The notes beneath the pieces were generated by a model. It made no database searches, was not told the DNA's origin, and worked only from the letters and a program-made list of their open reading frames with translations. The translations under genes and the position numbers were made by a program. DNA of 64,000 nucleotides, taken from assembly GCA_035048485.1 (NCBI GenBank), contig CM068589.1, positions 3,040,501-3,104,500 on the forward strand. Direction: 5' to 3'. The stretch is from Pteria penguin (Eukaryota > Mollusca > Bivalvia > Pterioida > Pteriidae). Below, piece after piece: positions 1 to 12,800 of the stretch. Every line of letters starts with the position of its first letter. The first letter of the stretch is position 1.

Positions 1-139
1 GCATTAATGCCCTTTATATATATGTTTGTCGCTCAGATTTCCACTGTGAAGCATTAACGTCACAATGAAACTGCTGGCGAAACGTAGTTTGTCGGGCATG
101 AGACCACATATATCATGTAAAATATGAAATTTGTATATC

Positions 140-142
<3 letters not shown>

Positions 143-229
<87 letters not shown>
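143..229. repeat. TA dinucleotide microsatellite (copy 1)
   Basis: Uninterrupted TA repeats, flanked by the same bases as the run at 4210-4328. Confidence 0.97.
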
Positions 230-236
<7 letters not shown>

Positions 237-808
237 TAACCTTCTTCATATTATGATATTACTGAATCTTATTTTGCATAAAATGCCTGACATGTGATGT
301 TTGGTGCTTAAATTAGCGTCATTCTGTTGTGACGCCAGCCCAATATCTAACCATTAACGTCATAATGAAAATCCCGACAAAATGTAGATTTTTGGACATT
401 AGGCCCCATATGTCAAGTAAAATATGAAATTCCTTTATATTGCCAAATTCAAGATTATCCTTACTTTGGAGAAATTCCTCACAAAATATGGTTGATTTAT
501 GCACAAAATTTAGATTCATTTACCTCGAAGATGACGGACAAGGGAAGTAACTCCAGTTAAATTATATGTATTCGAAAGCCATCTATGACGTATAAATTTA
601 CCTCTTACGGAAACATAGATTACTTACAATCAGTGTCGATCTCTGCTTCTAACATTCAGGTGAATATACTAGTTGATTCAGTAGAGATGCTATGGGGAAA
701 AACTGGGAATATTTGACCCTGTGAAACTTGTGCTGGTTGCGGACTGAAGACTCAACAGGAGGAATGAAGTGGGGAGGCATTTGGATACCAGCTGGTACAC
801 TTACACTC

Positions 809-1708
809 CAGGCGCGGATCCAGCCGGGGGGGGGGGGGTCACAGGGGCACGTCCCCCCCCCGGCAGTGCCCGTCGAAGGGGGCACCATAGTCTATTTTAG
901 GGCCTATTTTACTGCATTTCTGTCTTAAATTTCCAAAATTTCGCTGGCTCGCTTCGCTCGCCAGTTATTCTCTCACATTTCTTTAAATCTACATTTGAAA
1001 AAAAAATCGTTGACTCACTTCACTCACGATCAATTTCATGATAAATCTGCCCTGATCCCCGTTTATGATCCATAATATCTTCCAGAAGGAAGCAATCCAA
1101 ATTAATATCCAGCTCACAAATCATCGGCCACTTTGCCTCAGGCGAGTAAAATCGTATGGCTACTTGTACTTCGTGTAGCAAATGTTACAAATGTTTGAAG
1201 CTACGCGCTGTACAAGATGAATTTTACTTATCCATACAATTTTACTCAAATACGTCTTGTACATCGTGTAGCCTCAGTACAAATTTTTGAAACGCTTGTA
1301 CTGAAGCTACGCGATGTACAAGATGGATTTCACTTATAGCCATTTGTAGAATAGTTTATTTTCACAACGTATTTTGTATCTCCAAAAGTCTCAAATACAG
1401 GAGCTTCCATAGAGGGGGACTTTGCACCTTGTTCCCCCTACCAAGGATCTACCCTGCATCCACCGGGGACCTATAGGCAGTCCCTAGACCCTGCGCCGAG
1501 TTTTACACCTCCTCCAACTGAAAATCTGGATCACAAAAAAGAGCACCAGATTGCACTATTTTGCCTCATTTTTAAAAAATTTTCTCGGGGGAGGCCCCCC
1601 GAACCCCCACCTATGGGAGGGGCGGACCCCTCCCATACCATCCCCTTCGGCCCTTAGGGCCTCAATTGTGAGGTCCCCCTGGCACATGAAGTTCTGGATC
1701 CGTCCCTG
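809..1708. mobile_element. hAT-like non-autonomous element (copy 1)
   Basis: The left end reads CAGGCGCGGATCCAG and the inverted right end reads CAGGGACGGATCCAG. Ends of this kind are typical of short non-autonomous hAT elements. The body has G and C runs and the palindrome around GCTCGCTTCGCTCGC (near 946-962). No transposase frame is visible and I find no clear 8-bp target-site duplication, so the assignment rests on the ends alone. Confidence 0.55.
1163..1322. repeat. Double hairpin inside the hAT-like element
   Basis: Two inverted repeats in succession: arms 1163-1179 with 1200-1216, and arms 1256-1280 with 1298-1322 (two mismatches in 25 bases). All arms share the core CTTGTACnTCGTGTAGC. 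The same structure occurs in copy 2 near 5265-5424. Confidence 0.8.
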
Positions 1709-1867
1709 TAATAATGTTGATCGTTCCTGACTTTTGAGGTTACACAGTCAGTACAGTGACGTGACGGGTATAAGTAATTTCTGTTCACAGTAAAATCGGT
1801 ACGTGGAAGTTTTTGGTGCATATATACTTTTGATAAAATGGGCACTTTAAAATTTGTTTTCCTTTTG

Positions 1868-2395
1868 ACGTTGCGCTGTAAATACAATTCTGTGTCGTCG
1901 ACAAAGAGCCTTACCTTTTGATGTTACACGGTAAATACAGTTCTGTGTCGTCGACAAAGAGCCTTACCTTTTGATGTTACACGGTAAATACAGTTCTGTG
2001 TCGTCGACAAAGAGCCTTACCTTTTGATGTTACACGGTAAATACAGTTCTGTGTCGTTGACAAAGAGCCTTACCTTTTGATGTTACACGGTAAATACAGT
2101 TCTGTGTCGTTGACAAAGAGCCTTACCTTTTGATGTTACACGGTAAATACAGTTCTGTGTCGTTGACAAAGAGCCTTACCTTTTGACGTTATACAATAAA
2201 TACAGTTCTGTGTGATCGGCAGTCTTACCTTTTGAGGTTACACGGTAAATACAGTATTTTGTCGTCGGTAAAGAGTCTTACCTTTGATAATACACATTAA
2301 ATACAGTGCTGAGTCGACGAAGATATCCTTACCTTTTGATGTTACACGGTAAATTAAGTACTGTACTGTCGTCGACAAAGAGTCTTACCAAACCT
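1868..2395. repeat. 53-bp minisatellite (copy 1, ~10 units)
   Basis: Units contain GTTACACGGTAAATACAG and GACAAAGAGCCTTACC; successive starts at 1923 and 1976 give the 53-base period. The last units are more diverged. The matching place in copy 2 (5968-6072) has about two units. Confidence 0.93.
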
Positions 2396-2464
2396 TTCCT
2401 AGATGTATAACGGTTAAGTAAACAATTGACGAAGGGCGAGGAAAAGGATCCTTCCGAGGAATCC

Positions 2465-2598
2465 AGGACCTAATCCAGGTGGTTACATGACCTAATCTAG
2501 GTGGTTACAGGACCTAATCCAGGGGATTACAGGACCTAATCCAGGTGGTTACAGGACCTAATCCAGGGGGTTACAGGACTTAATCCAGGTGGTTACAG
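2465..2598. repeat. 22-bp minisatellite (copy 1, 6 units)
   Basis: Unit AGGACCTAATCCAGGTGG plus TTAC, with the variants TCTAGG and CAGGGG. Copy 2 carries about 11 units at 6148-6390. Confidence 0.93.
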
Positions 2599-3093
2599 AA
2601 CCACGGGGACTTCTACTCTTTTACAACAACCACCTGCGTTTGATGACACAAGAATCCAACTCATCAGGCAACTAAAACTATCTTCATATCGTGCTTTATG
2701 TGGACATTCCTTAAGAATAATTAATTTGTATGACTTTTGCTTCTAGTCGATAAAGAAACAACAAAGGATCTTAACGACATAGAGCATGTATAAATCCATC
2801 CCTTTTTACACTAACCAAATGATGTCACAGTACTCTAAGACGCGTTGTGTTTGGAGGGAACTTTAATCAATTAGCTAGCTGTCCATTGTTACATCAGTCT
2901 CTGCAATTTAATATCATGAGGAGGTCTATTTTCTTTCGCCTTGTCTGCGTAAATCATGGTAAAATTAAAATTGTTAAAGATAGATCACGATTATTATCAG
3001 ACCATATGCAGCCTCTTCTGTATCATCAGACCATCTGCTTCATCTACATTATCTAAAATCTTCTAAAACATCGTCCTACTCTAAAACATCTCT

Positions 3094-3921
3094 TAATCAC
3101 CAGACCACCTGAACCCTCCTAATCACCAGACCACCTGAACCCTCCTAATCATCAGGCCACCTGACCCTCTTAATCACCAGACCACCTGAACCCTCCTTAT
3201 TACCAGACCACCTGAACCCTCTTAATCACCAGACCACCTGAACCCTCTTAATCACTAGACCACCTGAACCCTCCTAATCACCCGACCACCTGAACCCTCT
3301 GAATCACCAGACCACCTGACCCTCTTAATCACCAGACCACATGAACCCTCCTAATCACTAGACCACCTGACCCTCTTAATCACTAGACCACCTGAACCCT
3401 CGTAATCACCAGACCACCTGAACCCTCTTTATCACCAGACCACCTGTACCCTCTTAATCACCAGACCACCTGAACCCTCCTAATCACCAGACCACCTGAA
3501 CCCTCTTAATCATCAGGCCACTTGACCTTCTTAATCACCAGACCACCTGAACCCTCCTTATTACCAGACCACCTGAACCCTCTTAATCACCAGACCACCT
3601 GAACCCTCTTAATCACTAGACCACCTGAACCCTCCTAATCACCCGACCACCTGAACCCTCTGAATCACCAGACCACCTGACCCTCTTAATCACCAGACCA
3701 CATGAACCCTCCTAATCACTAGACCACCTGACCCTCTTAATCACTAGACCACCTGAACCCTCGTAATCACCAGACCACCTGAACCCTCTTTATCACCAGA
3801 CCACCTGTACCCTCTTAATCACCAGACCACCTGAACCCTCCTAATCACCAGACCACCTGAACCCTCTTAATCATCAGGCCACTTGACCTTCTTAATCACC
3901 AGACCACCTGAACCCTCCTAA
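3094..3921. repeat. 26-bp minisatellite (copy 1, ~32 units)
   Basis: Unit with AATCACCAGACCACCTGAAC followed by CCTCnT. A block of about 14 units is itself duplicated with an offset of 361 bases (3191 against 3552), which shows higher-order amplification. The spacing is fixed and there are no distinct spacers. Confidence 0.93.
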
Positions 3922-4206
3922 TGGAGATTTTGCTTCATATTGATACCAATTGTATTGAATGTTTTCTCGAAAATTGCCTATATTTCACTTCTATGAAAAC
4001 AGTTTGACATTGTTCAATGGTTTTATTATTTCATAACAATAGACCTTTTTCATATTAATTTCATGTTGCATTAATGCCCTTTATATATATGTTTGTCGCT
4101 CAGATTTCCACTGTGAAGCATTAACGTCACAATGAAACTGCTGGCGAAACGTAGTTTGTCGGGCATGAGACCACATATATCATGTAAAATATGAAATTTG
4201 TATATC

Positions 4207-4335
<129 letters not shown>

Positions 4336-4908
4336 TAACCTTCTTCATATTATGATATTACTGAATCTTATTTTGCATTAAAATGCCTGACATGTGATGT
4401 TTGGTGCTTAAATTAGCGTCATTCTGTTGTGACGCCAGCCCAATATCTAACCATTAACGTCATAATGAAAATCCCGACAAAATGTAGATTTTTGGACATT
4501 AGGCCCCATATGTCAAGTAAAATATGAAATTCCATTATATTGCCAAATTCAAGATTATCCTTACTTTGAAGAAATTCCTCACAAAATATGGTTGATTTAT
4601 GCACAAAATTTAGATTCATTTACCTCGAAGATGACGGACTAGGGAAGTAACTCCAGTTAAATTATATGTATTCGAAAGCCATCTATGACGTATAAATTTA
4701 CCTCTTACGGAAACATAGATTACTTACAATCAGTGTCGATCTCTGCTTCTAACATTCAGGTGAATATACTAGTTGATTCAGTAGAGATGCTATGGGGAAA
4801 AACTGGGAATATTTGACCCTGTGAAACTTGTGCTGGTTGCGGACTGAAGACTCAACAGGAGGAATGAAGTGGGGAGGCATTTGGATACCAGCTGGTACAC
4901 TTACACTC

Positions 4909-5810
4909 CAGGCGCGGATCCAGCCGGGGGGGGGGGGGTCACAGGGGCACGTCCCCCCCCCCCGGCAGTGCCCGTCGAAGGGGGCACCATAGTCTATTTT
5001 AGGGCCTATTTTACTGCATTTCTGTCTTAAATTTCCAAAATTTCGCTGGCTCGCTTCGCTCGCCAGTTATTCTCTCACATTTCTTTAAATCTACATTTGA
5101 AAAAAAAATCGTTGACTCACTTCACTCACGATCAATTTCATGATAAATCTGCCCTGATCCCCGTTTATGATCCATAATATCTTCCAGAAGGAAGCAATCC
5201 AAATTAATATCCAGCTCACAAATCATCGGCCACTTTGCCTCAGGCGAGTAAAATCGTATGGCTACTTGTACTTCGTGTAGCAAATGTTACAAATGTTTGA
5301 AGCTACGCGCTGTACAAGATGAATTTTACTTATCCATACAATTTTACTCAAATACGTCTTGTACATCGTGTAGCCTCAGTACAAATTTTTGAAACGCTTG
5401 TACTGAAGCTACGCGATGTACAAGATGGATTTCACTTATAGCCATTTGTAGAATAGTTTATTTTCACAACGTATTTTGTATCTCCAAAAGTCTCAAATAC
5501 AGGAGCTTCCATAGAGGGGGACTTTGCACCTTGTTCCCCCTACCAAGGATCTACCCTGCATCCACCGGGGACCTATAGGCAGTCCCTAGACCCTGCGCCG
5601 AGTTTTACACCTCCTCCAACTGAAAATCTGGATCACAAAAAAGAGCACCAGATTGCACTATTTTGCCTCATTTTTAAAAAATTTTCTCGGGGGAGGCCCC
5701 CCGAACCCCCACCTATGGGAGGGGCGGACCCCTCCCATACCATCCCCTTCGGCCCTTAGGGCCTCAATTGTGAGGTCCCCCTGGCACATGAAGTTCTGGA
5801 TCCGTCCCTG
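4909..5810. mobile_element. hAT-like non-autonomous element (copy 2)
   Basis: Same ends and body as the element at 809-1708. Its presence at the same place in both units means the insertion is older than the 4-kb duplication. Confidence 0.55.
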
Positions 5811-5967
5811 TAATAATGTTGATCGTTCCTGACTTTTGAGGTTACACAGTCAGTACAGTGACGTGACGGGTATAAGTAATTTCTGTTCACGGTAAAATCG
5901 GTACGTGGAAGTTTTTGGTGCATATATACTTTTGATAAAATGGGCACTTTAAAATTTGTTTTCCTTT

Positions 5968-6072
5968 TGACGTTGCGCTGTAAATACAATTCTGTGTCGT
6001 CGACAAAGAGCCTTACCTTTAGATGTTACACGGTAAATAAAATACTGTACTGTCGTCGACAAAGAGTCTTAC
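5968..6072. repeat. 53-bp minisatellite (copy 2, ~2 units)
   Basis: Contracted counterpart of the array at 1868-2395. Confidence 0.85.
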
Positions 6073-6147
6073 CAAACTTTTCCTAGATGTATAACGGTTA
6101 AGTAAACAATTGACGAAGGCGAGGAAAAGGATCCTTCCGAGGAATCC

Positions 6148-6390
6148 AGGACCTAATCCAGGTGGTTACAGGACCTAATCTAGGTGGTTACAGGACCTAA
6201 TCCAGGGGATTACAGGACCTAATCTAGGTGGTTACAGGACCTAATCCAGGTGGTTACAGGACCTAATCTAGGTGGTTACAGGACCTAATCCAGGTGGTTA
6301 CAGGACCTAATCCAGGGGGTTACAGGACCTAATCCAGGGGGTTACAGGACCTAATCCAGGGGGTTACAGGACCTAATCCAGGTGGTTACA
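6148..6390. repeat. 22-bp minisatellite (copy 2, 11 units)
   Basis: Expanded counterpart of the array at 2465-2598. Confidence 0.93.
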
Positions 6391-6885
6391 GAACCACGGG
6401 GACTTCTACTCTTTTACAACAACCACCTGCGTTTGATGACACAAGAATCCAACTCATCAGGCAACTAAAACTATCTTCATATCGTGCTTTATGTGGACAT
6501 TCCTTAAGAATAATTAATTTGTATGACTTTTGCTTCTAGTCGATAAAGAAACAACAAAGGATCTTAACGACATAGAGCATGTATAAATCCATCCCTTTTT
6601 ACACTAACCAAATGATGTCAGTGCTCTAAGACGCGTTGTGTTTGGAGGGAACTTTAATCAATTAGTTAGCTGTCCATTGTTACATCAGTCTCTGCAATTT
6701 AATATCATGAGGAAGTTTTTTTTTTGCTTTCGCCTTGTCTGCGTAAATCATGGTAAAATTAAAATTGTTAAAGATAGATCACGATTATTATCAGACCATA
6801 TGCAGCCTCTTCTGCATCATCAGACCATCTGCTTCATCTACATTATCTAAAATCTTCTAAAACATCGTCCTACTCTTAAACATCT

Positions 6886-7967
6886 CTTAATCACCAGACT
6901 ACCTGAACCCTCCTAATCACCAAACCACCTGAACCCTCCTAATCATCAGGCCACCTGACCCTCTTAATCACCAGACCACATGAACCCTCCTAATTACCAG
7001 ACCACCTGAACCCTCTTAATCACCAGACCACCTGAACCCTCTTAATCACTAGACCACCTGAACCCTCCTAATTACCAGACCACCTGAACCCTCTTAATCA
7101 CCAGACTACCTGAACCCTCTTAATCACCCGACCACCTGAACCCTCTGAATCACCAGACCACCTGACCCTCTTAATCACCAGACCACATGAACCCTCCTAA
7201 TCACTAGACCACCTGACCCTCTTAATCACTAGACCACCTGAACCTTCGTAATCACCAGACCACCTGAACCCTCTTTATCACCAGACCACCTGTACCCTCT
7301 TAATCACCAGACCACCTGAACCCTCCTAATCACCAGACCACCTGAACCCTCTTAATCATCAGGCCACCTGACCCTCTTAATCACCAGACCACCTGAACCC
7401 TCCTAATCACCGGACCACCTGAACCCTCTTAATTACCAGACAACCTGAACCCTCCTAATCACCAGACCACCTGAACCCTCTTAATCACTAGACCACCTGA
7501 AACCTCCTAATTACCAGACCACCTGAACCCTCTTAATCACCAGACTCCCTGAACCCTCTTAATCACCAGACCACATGAACCCTCTTAATCACCAGACCAC
7601 CTGACCCTCTTAATCACCAGACCACATGAACCCTCCTAATCACTCACTAGACCACCTGAACCCTCGTAATCACCAGACCACCTGAACCCTCTTTATCACC
7701 AGACCACCTGTACCCTCTTAATCACCAGACCACCTGTACCCTCTTAATTACCAGACCACCTGACCCTCTTAATCACCAGATTACCTGGGCCCTCTTAATC
7801 ACCAGACCACCTGGGCCCTCTTCATCACCAGACTGCCTGAACCCTCTTAATCACCAGACCACCTCTTCTTCTTCTTCTTCCAATACGAAGTGTACTCAAA
7901 AGTTGAGCGTTATACTTCATGACCTGTACCATCTTAATCACCAGACCACCTGAACCGTCTTAATTCG
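6886..7967. repeat. 26-bp minisatellite (copy 2, ~40 units)
   Basis: Same unit as 3094-3921 but longer, with a CTT-rich insertion near 7862-7920. That insert resembles sequence near 41035-41095: both have a TTCTTCTT run, then a GAAGT core and a GTTATACTT core. Confidence 0.92.
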
Positions 7968-7990
7968 CCACTTTTTATATCGTCTTGTAA

Positions 7991-8600
7991 CATTTGGGCA
8001 ACAGATGGAAGTAAAGGCCTTTACATAAAACAAAAACGAAAAGTCCTCATGAGAAATGTCTATTTTATGTTTAGAACTCTTTAGTGTCGTGAGACAGTAA
8101 AGGATGTTTCAGTGTTTACCTAGTTATTGAAAAGAAAAGTAGGATTATAAGTTTTAAAAGACTTTGTCATTTTTTTAACTTAAATAAGCAGAAGTAATAT
8201 TAGCTCGCAACGGTCACTGCTGACTTAGCAACTGACTTTGGTCTAATGTAGTTAAATCATAATGTTTATCTGATTCTCAAGACAAGAGTCAAATTTTCAT
8301 TGCCGGCTGATCGGTCCTTGGTTCTCTACTGTAGAGTTCTCTATATAGAAGGACCCACTGTAGCTAGTTTGACTCCTACACTTTATAAATACGCCTTGGG
8401 ATTAAATTTTCTACTCTAGGGTTCTTTAGGTTTTTCTCTTTCAACCCCCAATTTTCTAAAATTTGGATGTATAACCCCTTAAAACCTAGAAATTATGGTA
8501 GATTATAATTTTTAGCATACTTTATTGATTTATAATCAAAGATAATAACATTGACCACTACATTTAGTAAAATTGGACCTCCGGCTAACGAAGGAATGAT
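7991..8600. other. Intergenic, nothing recognised
   Basis: AT-rich single-copy-looking sequence. No convincing exon, repeat or RNA gene was seen on either strand. Confidence 0.6.
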
Positions 8601-9198
8601 GGACGTTTCGGTACAAGGTTGTTTCGGTACAAGGATGTTTCAGTACAAACGAAAGACGTTTCAATACAAGTAAAGACGTTTTGGTACAATGAAAAGGATG
8701 TTTCTGTACATATGTTTCTGTGATTTATTCATTATATTTTAGTCTGTGCCGGTGTGATACGAGACAGCAAGTGTGACTAGCCAAACAGGTGACACTTGCT
8801 CCTATAGACACATGGGTTAACTTTACTAAAGGACGTAAGCCAAAACGTATATGTATATGTAAACTTCGTCAAGTAATATTTGTATCCTCGCTAAAAAGCT
8901 CCTTAAGAAACTTACGCCTTCCGCATCGTTAACAACTGAGCTTTAACTTTAGGCACTTCAAGAAAAATGCAGTTAACGTCCACACAAAAGTTAAAAGTCA
9001 GCATGGCACAATTCCGCTAGTGCTGATCTTTTTACTTTCTTCTTGATAGATTGTCATAATATCCATTTCATTTTGTTTCTGTAATGATATTTAGGTACCT
9101 GTACCAAAACGATCAAAATCATGTACCAAAACGTCTTTGTACCATGTACCAAAACGACCTATTTTGGTGTACCGAAACATCCTTGTACCGAAACGTCC
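8601..9198. mobile_element. Inverted-repeat MITE with iterated ends
   Basis: The left end GGACGTTTCGGTACAAGG is mirrored at the right end. Each end is built from several head-to-tail copies of a GACGTTTCGGTAC-like motif, pointing inward from both sides: left copies near 8601, 8620 and 8634, right copies near 9100-9198. The middle has no coding potential. Superfamily not assigned. Confidence 0.75.
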
Positions 9199-9240
9199 TG
9201 CACCCGCTGATAATTGGTGATAAAGGCGCGGCAATATCTT

Positions 9241-9447
9241 GTTCACAGGAACCTGAAATTCTGTTTCAACCGCTCATTTGTTGAAAGTACCAAGATAAAC
9301 ATCGAATTACAGATGAAGTTGGCTGTGACCCAAAAAACTCGTTGCACGTCTTCCCTTTTTTTCCTCCCCAAAATATCGAAAGCAGGCTACAATATATATG
9401 AATGTTGTGTTTATGACCTATTGGACAGAATTTCAGGTTCTGTGATC
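9241..9447. repeat. Small inverted-repeat element upstream of ZDHHC23
   Basis: CACAGGAACCTGAAATTCTG near 9243 is mirrored near 9424-9445, leaving a centre of about 160 bases. It ends about 290 bases before the predicted ZDHHC23 start codon. Confidence 0.6.
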
Positions 9448-9733
9448 CTGTAATTTGGCCCGCAGCCATCATTTGTTCTACTTATAGGGTATTTTTAAAA
9501 TATTGTCTTCAATCATTATTGTTATACGTTATGTGAATTGATGATGAATATCAATATCAGTCTTTGTTTGATTGGTTTTGTGGTGTAACTTCCTGTCTTC
9601 CTAATAATTAAGTAGTGTCTATACCCACTTTGCATGAGGTAGGGTAAAAAAGACTGAAAACCAATAATTTTCTAAGAATGTTACCTATTAGCCCCAGTCA
9701 GAGTTTTGGTTGCAATTTTATAGTGATATCATC

Positions 9734-9843
9734 ATGAGCAAGGAGGCGTTATGTTGCTGTGAATTTGAGGATGAGAATGGGGAAAGGAGTCACATCTTGG
9801 CCTGTTGTTGTAACTGTGAGGCACTGGACCAAGCTTGCGACAG
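9734..9843 (+). CDS. ZDHHC23: ZDHHC23 exon 1
   Basis: Starts at ATG 9734 and encodes [16 protein letters not shown] followed by a second Cys cluster. It ends in phase 2 at the donor AG|GTTAGA. The 5' untranslated region and promoter could not be defined. Confidence 0.85.
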
Positions 9844-12800
9844 GTTAGACCTATGTAGAGTTAAGGCAGAGTGTACATAGCAAGTTAATCATACCAAACA
9901 TTGTTTAGACTCACCAAATGGTTTGGACTATAAGGTTTACTAACTGTCTTATATATAACACTTTAGATTTGAAGTTCACATTGACAGCTTTTAGATGTCC
10001 TGTCTGAGATAGTAAAATCTCAGACCAGGTGTGTTGTGTGAGATACTACAATCTCAGGCTTGGTGTCTTGTCTGAGATAGTAAAATCTTAGGCTAGATGT
10101 CCTGTCTGAGATAGTAAAATTTCAGGCTAGTTGTCCTGTCTGACATACATGTAGTAAAATTTAAGGCTAGGTGTCATTGTAGATGTGGGAGTTAAAAATC
10201 CCTCACTTTCGGGATGGTATTATTGCATACATCTGAATTTCTATGCTTTGCATCTGGCAGATATCTTCACAAAATAAGTGTAATAAGCTTATATAGACAT
10301 CATGACATGAAACATAATAAAAACAAACAGATTCTGAAAGGTTTATTTTAAGACCAGCATGTCTGTGATATTAAAATATATCAGTACTGTTGTATCATAA
10401 CCTGATAAAAACAACTGCAATTGGACTCCTTCTTCTTCTTAAAGAAAACTAAATTTCAAGTATCAAGTGCAGAATTAGTGGTTAGTGTTGTACTCACCCA
10501 TTCTTCAATTGCAATTCATGTACTATTTTAAAAAATATTACACGATATTTTCATGTAACGATCAAACAGTATGATCGATAAATAGAGAACATTTTAAATT
10601 CCATTGCTATTCTTATGAATAACATTCAATAGTATATGATTATGTTTATAAAAGTTTGTTTCATTTTAGATGCATTTCCTGCAAAGGCATCCCAGATGAA
10701 AATGTTTGGAAATTCATCCGAACTTTAGAGGACAGATGTCGAGTTCCTGGAATGACTGGCAAAGGAGCCATCAAACTGCCCTTGGATTTAGCGACACCGA
10801 TTATAGCTATCCCATTGTGCCTCATTGTGGGAACTCTGAGTCCTATTCTGGCTTTATTAGTTTTGCTGAGTATGCCCCCGTGTATGTTGTATTTCTATCG
10901 AATCTGGCGACGTAATTCAGCACGATCTCGTACCAGGTTTTTTTTTGCATGGGGACTGACGTCTGTGGCTATGATGTTGCTGTGTTTTGAAATTTATGTT
11001 GCAGCTGAAGGGAAAGTTGTGCTGTGGCAGAATGTTTTGCTCTTGTACAGTGTAGCAGGGATGCTGTATTACTTGTGGAAAGCTAAAACAAGGTAAGTCA
11101 TAATCCAGTGACTGATATCGGCAATTTCACCCATGACATTTAGAGTTAGGCACACAATGTGATCTCTGTGGTGTCATATATATTACCCTTATAAATACTG
11201 CTTACATCATGAGCAATGAATTTGACAGATGATGAAGTGCAAACCCTTACATACTTCAGCTGATTGCCATATGCATATTAGTTATGTGTTTAATTCATTT
11301 TGCTGTACCCATGGTGATTGGAGACTATGTCCAAAACTATGTTATGATTTATTGAATTTGATCTTGACCATAATTTCTAGATTTTGAATCAGATTTTCAG
11401 CTAATCTATTCGTAGATCTAGTGCAATAAAGAGAAATCATCACTTTTCCTCGTTTGGCCAGGACCAAGATAGGTATATTGATATTAAAGTCCCCAATGGT
11501 CACTCTGTTGCTAGCTGTAACCAGTTAAGCAACTCAGGTCATCAACCGTCCAGTGTGGAAGAGATGACAGCAGTAGATATTCCTGAGTCTGAAGTCACAT
11601 GGTTAGACTCAAGGCCTATAACTGGTAAGATTGATTTCGTATAGTATCAAAAAAATTCTTGTACATGTATTATGTTATAGATGTTTAGTAGTCAGCCAAA
11701 TCAGCCACTCTATTATGTGTGCTAAGATTATCTCTGGTTGTTGTTGCAGGTGGGAGTTTGCTGGCATGGTGCCAAACTTGTAACATACAGAAACCAGCCC
11801 GCTCTGGTCACTGCAACATATGTAACACATGTGTGACGGTCAGGGACCATCATTGTGTGTGGTAAGTATACTTGATGTGTGTAACACATGTGTGATGGTC
11901 AGGAATCATCATTGTGTGTGGTAAGTATACTTAATGTGTGTAACACATGTGTGACAATCAGGGATCATCATTGTGTGTGGCAAGTAAACTTAATGTGTGT
12001 AACACTTACTTACATGAAGGTGGCAGATTCAGAGGTTAGTAGACAATTTTCAGTCAATTAGTTGTTTAAATGTCAGAACAGCAAATCATCCACAAAATCA
12101 AAGGTTTGTGTATACTTATTCCCCATCTGAGGGTATGTGGGAGATAGTAAGTTAAAGGAAGATGTCAGTGCTCATGTTTGACTCCCACATAGTTCTGACA
12201 AAAGTACATAAAATCTATAAATGTATGAATCTCCCTAAAAAGCTTCAAAATGTTTTATATTTTATCTAGTTTAGCTGAATTTGCAATAATAATACCATCA
12301 TTTTGTCACGATAATTATTACTTCAATTTCAACTGAAATTTAGGTATATATGAGTGAAAAATACAAAAACAGAAAAGAGCACAGATACAAATCTTAATAT
12401 TATTTTCCTTATCAAAACTGATTATTTTGACTCAGCATTCAGAGCTGACCTGGTGAAGACTACAAACATTGAAAAATGAGAAATCATGTGGCTGAACAGT
12501 TGACAGATAATTCAGTACAGACTATGTTTAACATATTTGCTTCAAATAAGTTTTATTATAGAAGGAAATTTAGATATATTCTGAATTACAGAGAGGAATG
12601 TGTTGTTTTTTTCAGGATAGACTGTTGCATTGGGTCCAGAAACCATAACTCTTTCTTAGCTGCGATGGTTTTATTTATAGCCTGTGGTTACTATGGCAGC
12701 CTGGCTACTTTATCATCTATATGTGAAGATTATATAGCGTTTGATTCTTTGTGGAATGAATGCGACATTTACAGCTACTATGGTGACTTTAGGTACATCA

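Larger units (their letters stand above)
1..4067. repeat. Copy 1 of a ~4-kb tandem duplication
   Basis: The sequence from base 1 restarts almost identically at 4068, so this is the first of two head-to-tail copies of a unit of about 4 kb. In order it holds a TA microsatellite, diverged subrepeats built around a 'CATGTAAAATATGAAAT' motif (near 110 and 410), a hAT-like element, hairpins, and 53-bp, 22-bp and 26-bp arrays. The final ~145 bases (3922-4067) are not seen at the end of copy 2, so the copies are not equal in extent. The only open frames are short and shared by both copies; none resembles a protein. The left edge of the unit may lie before the window. Confidence 0.9.

Noticed and set aside
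649..888. 79-codon minus-strand frame rich in proline
   Set aside because: Lies over the G/C runs of the hAT-like element end; no homology recognised and not conserved in length in copy 2.
3094..3921. Regular 26-bp repeats that could suggest a CRISPR array
   Set aside because: Head-to-tail units with no variable spacers, in eukaryotic sequence; the same holds for the other arrays.
10656..10669. Start of an independent 146-codon protein
   Set aside because: The frame begins with TTG inside the intron; the conserved part starts after the acceptor at 10669.
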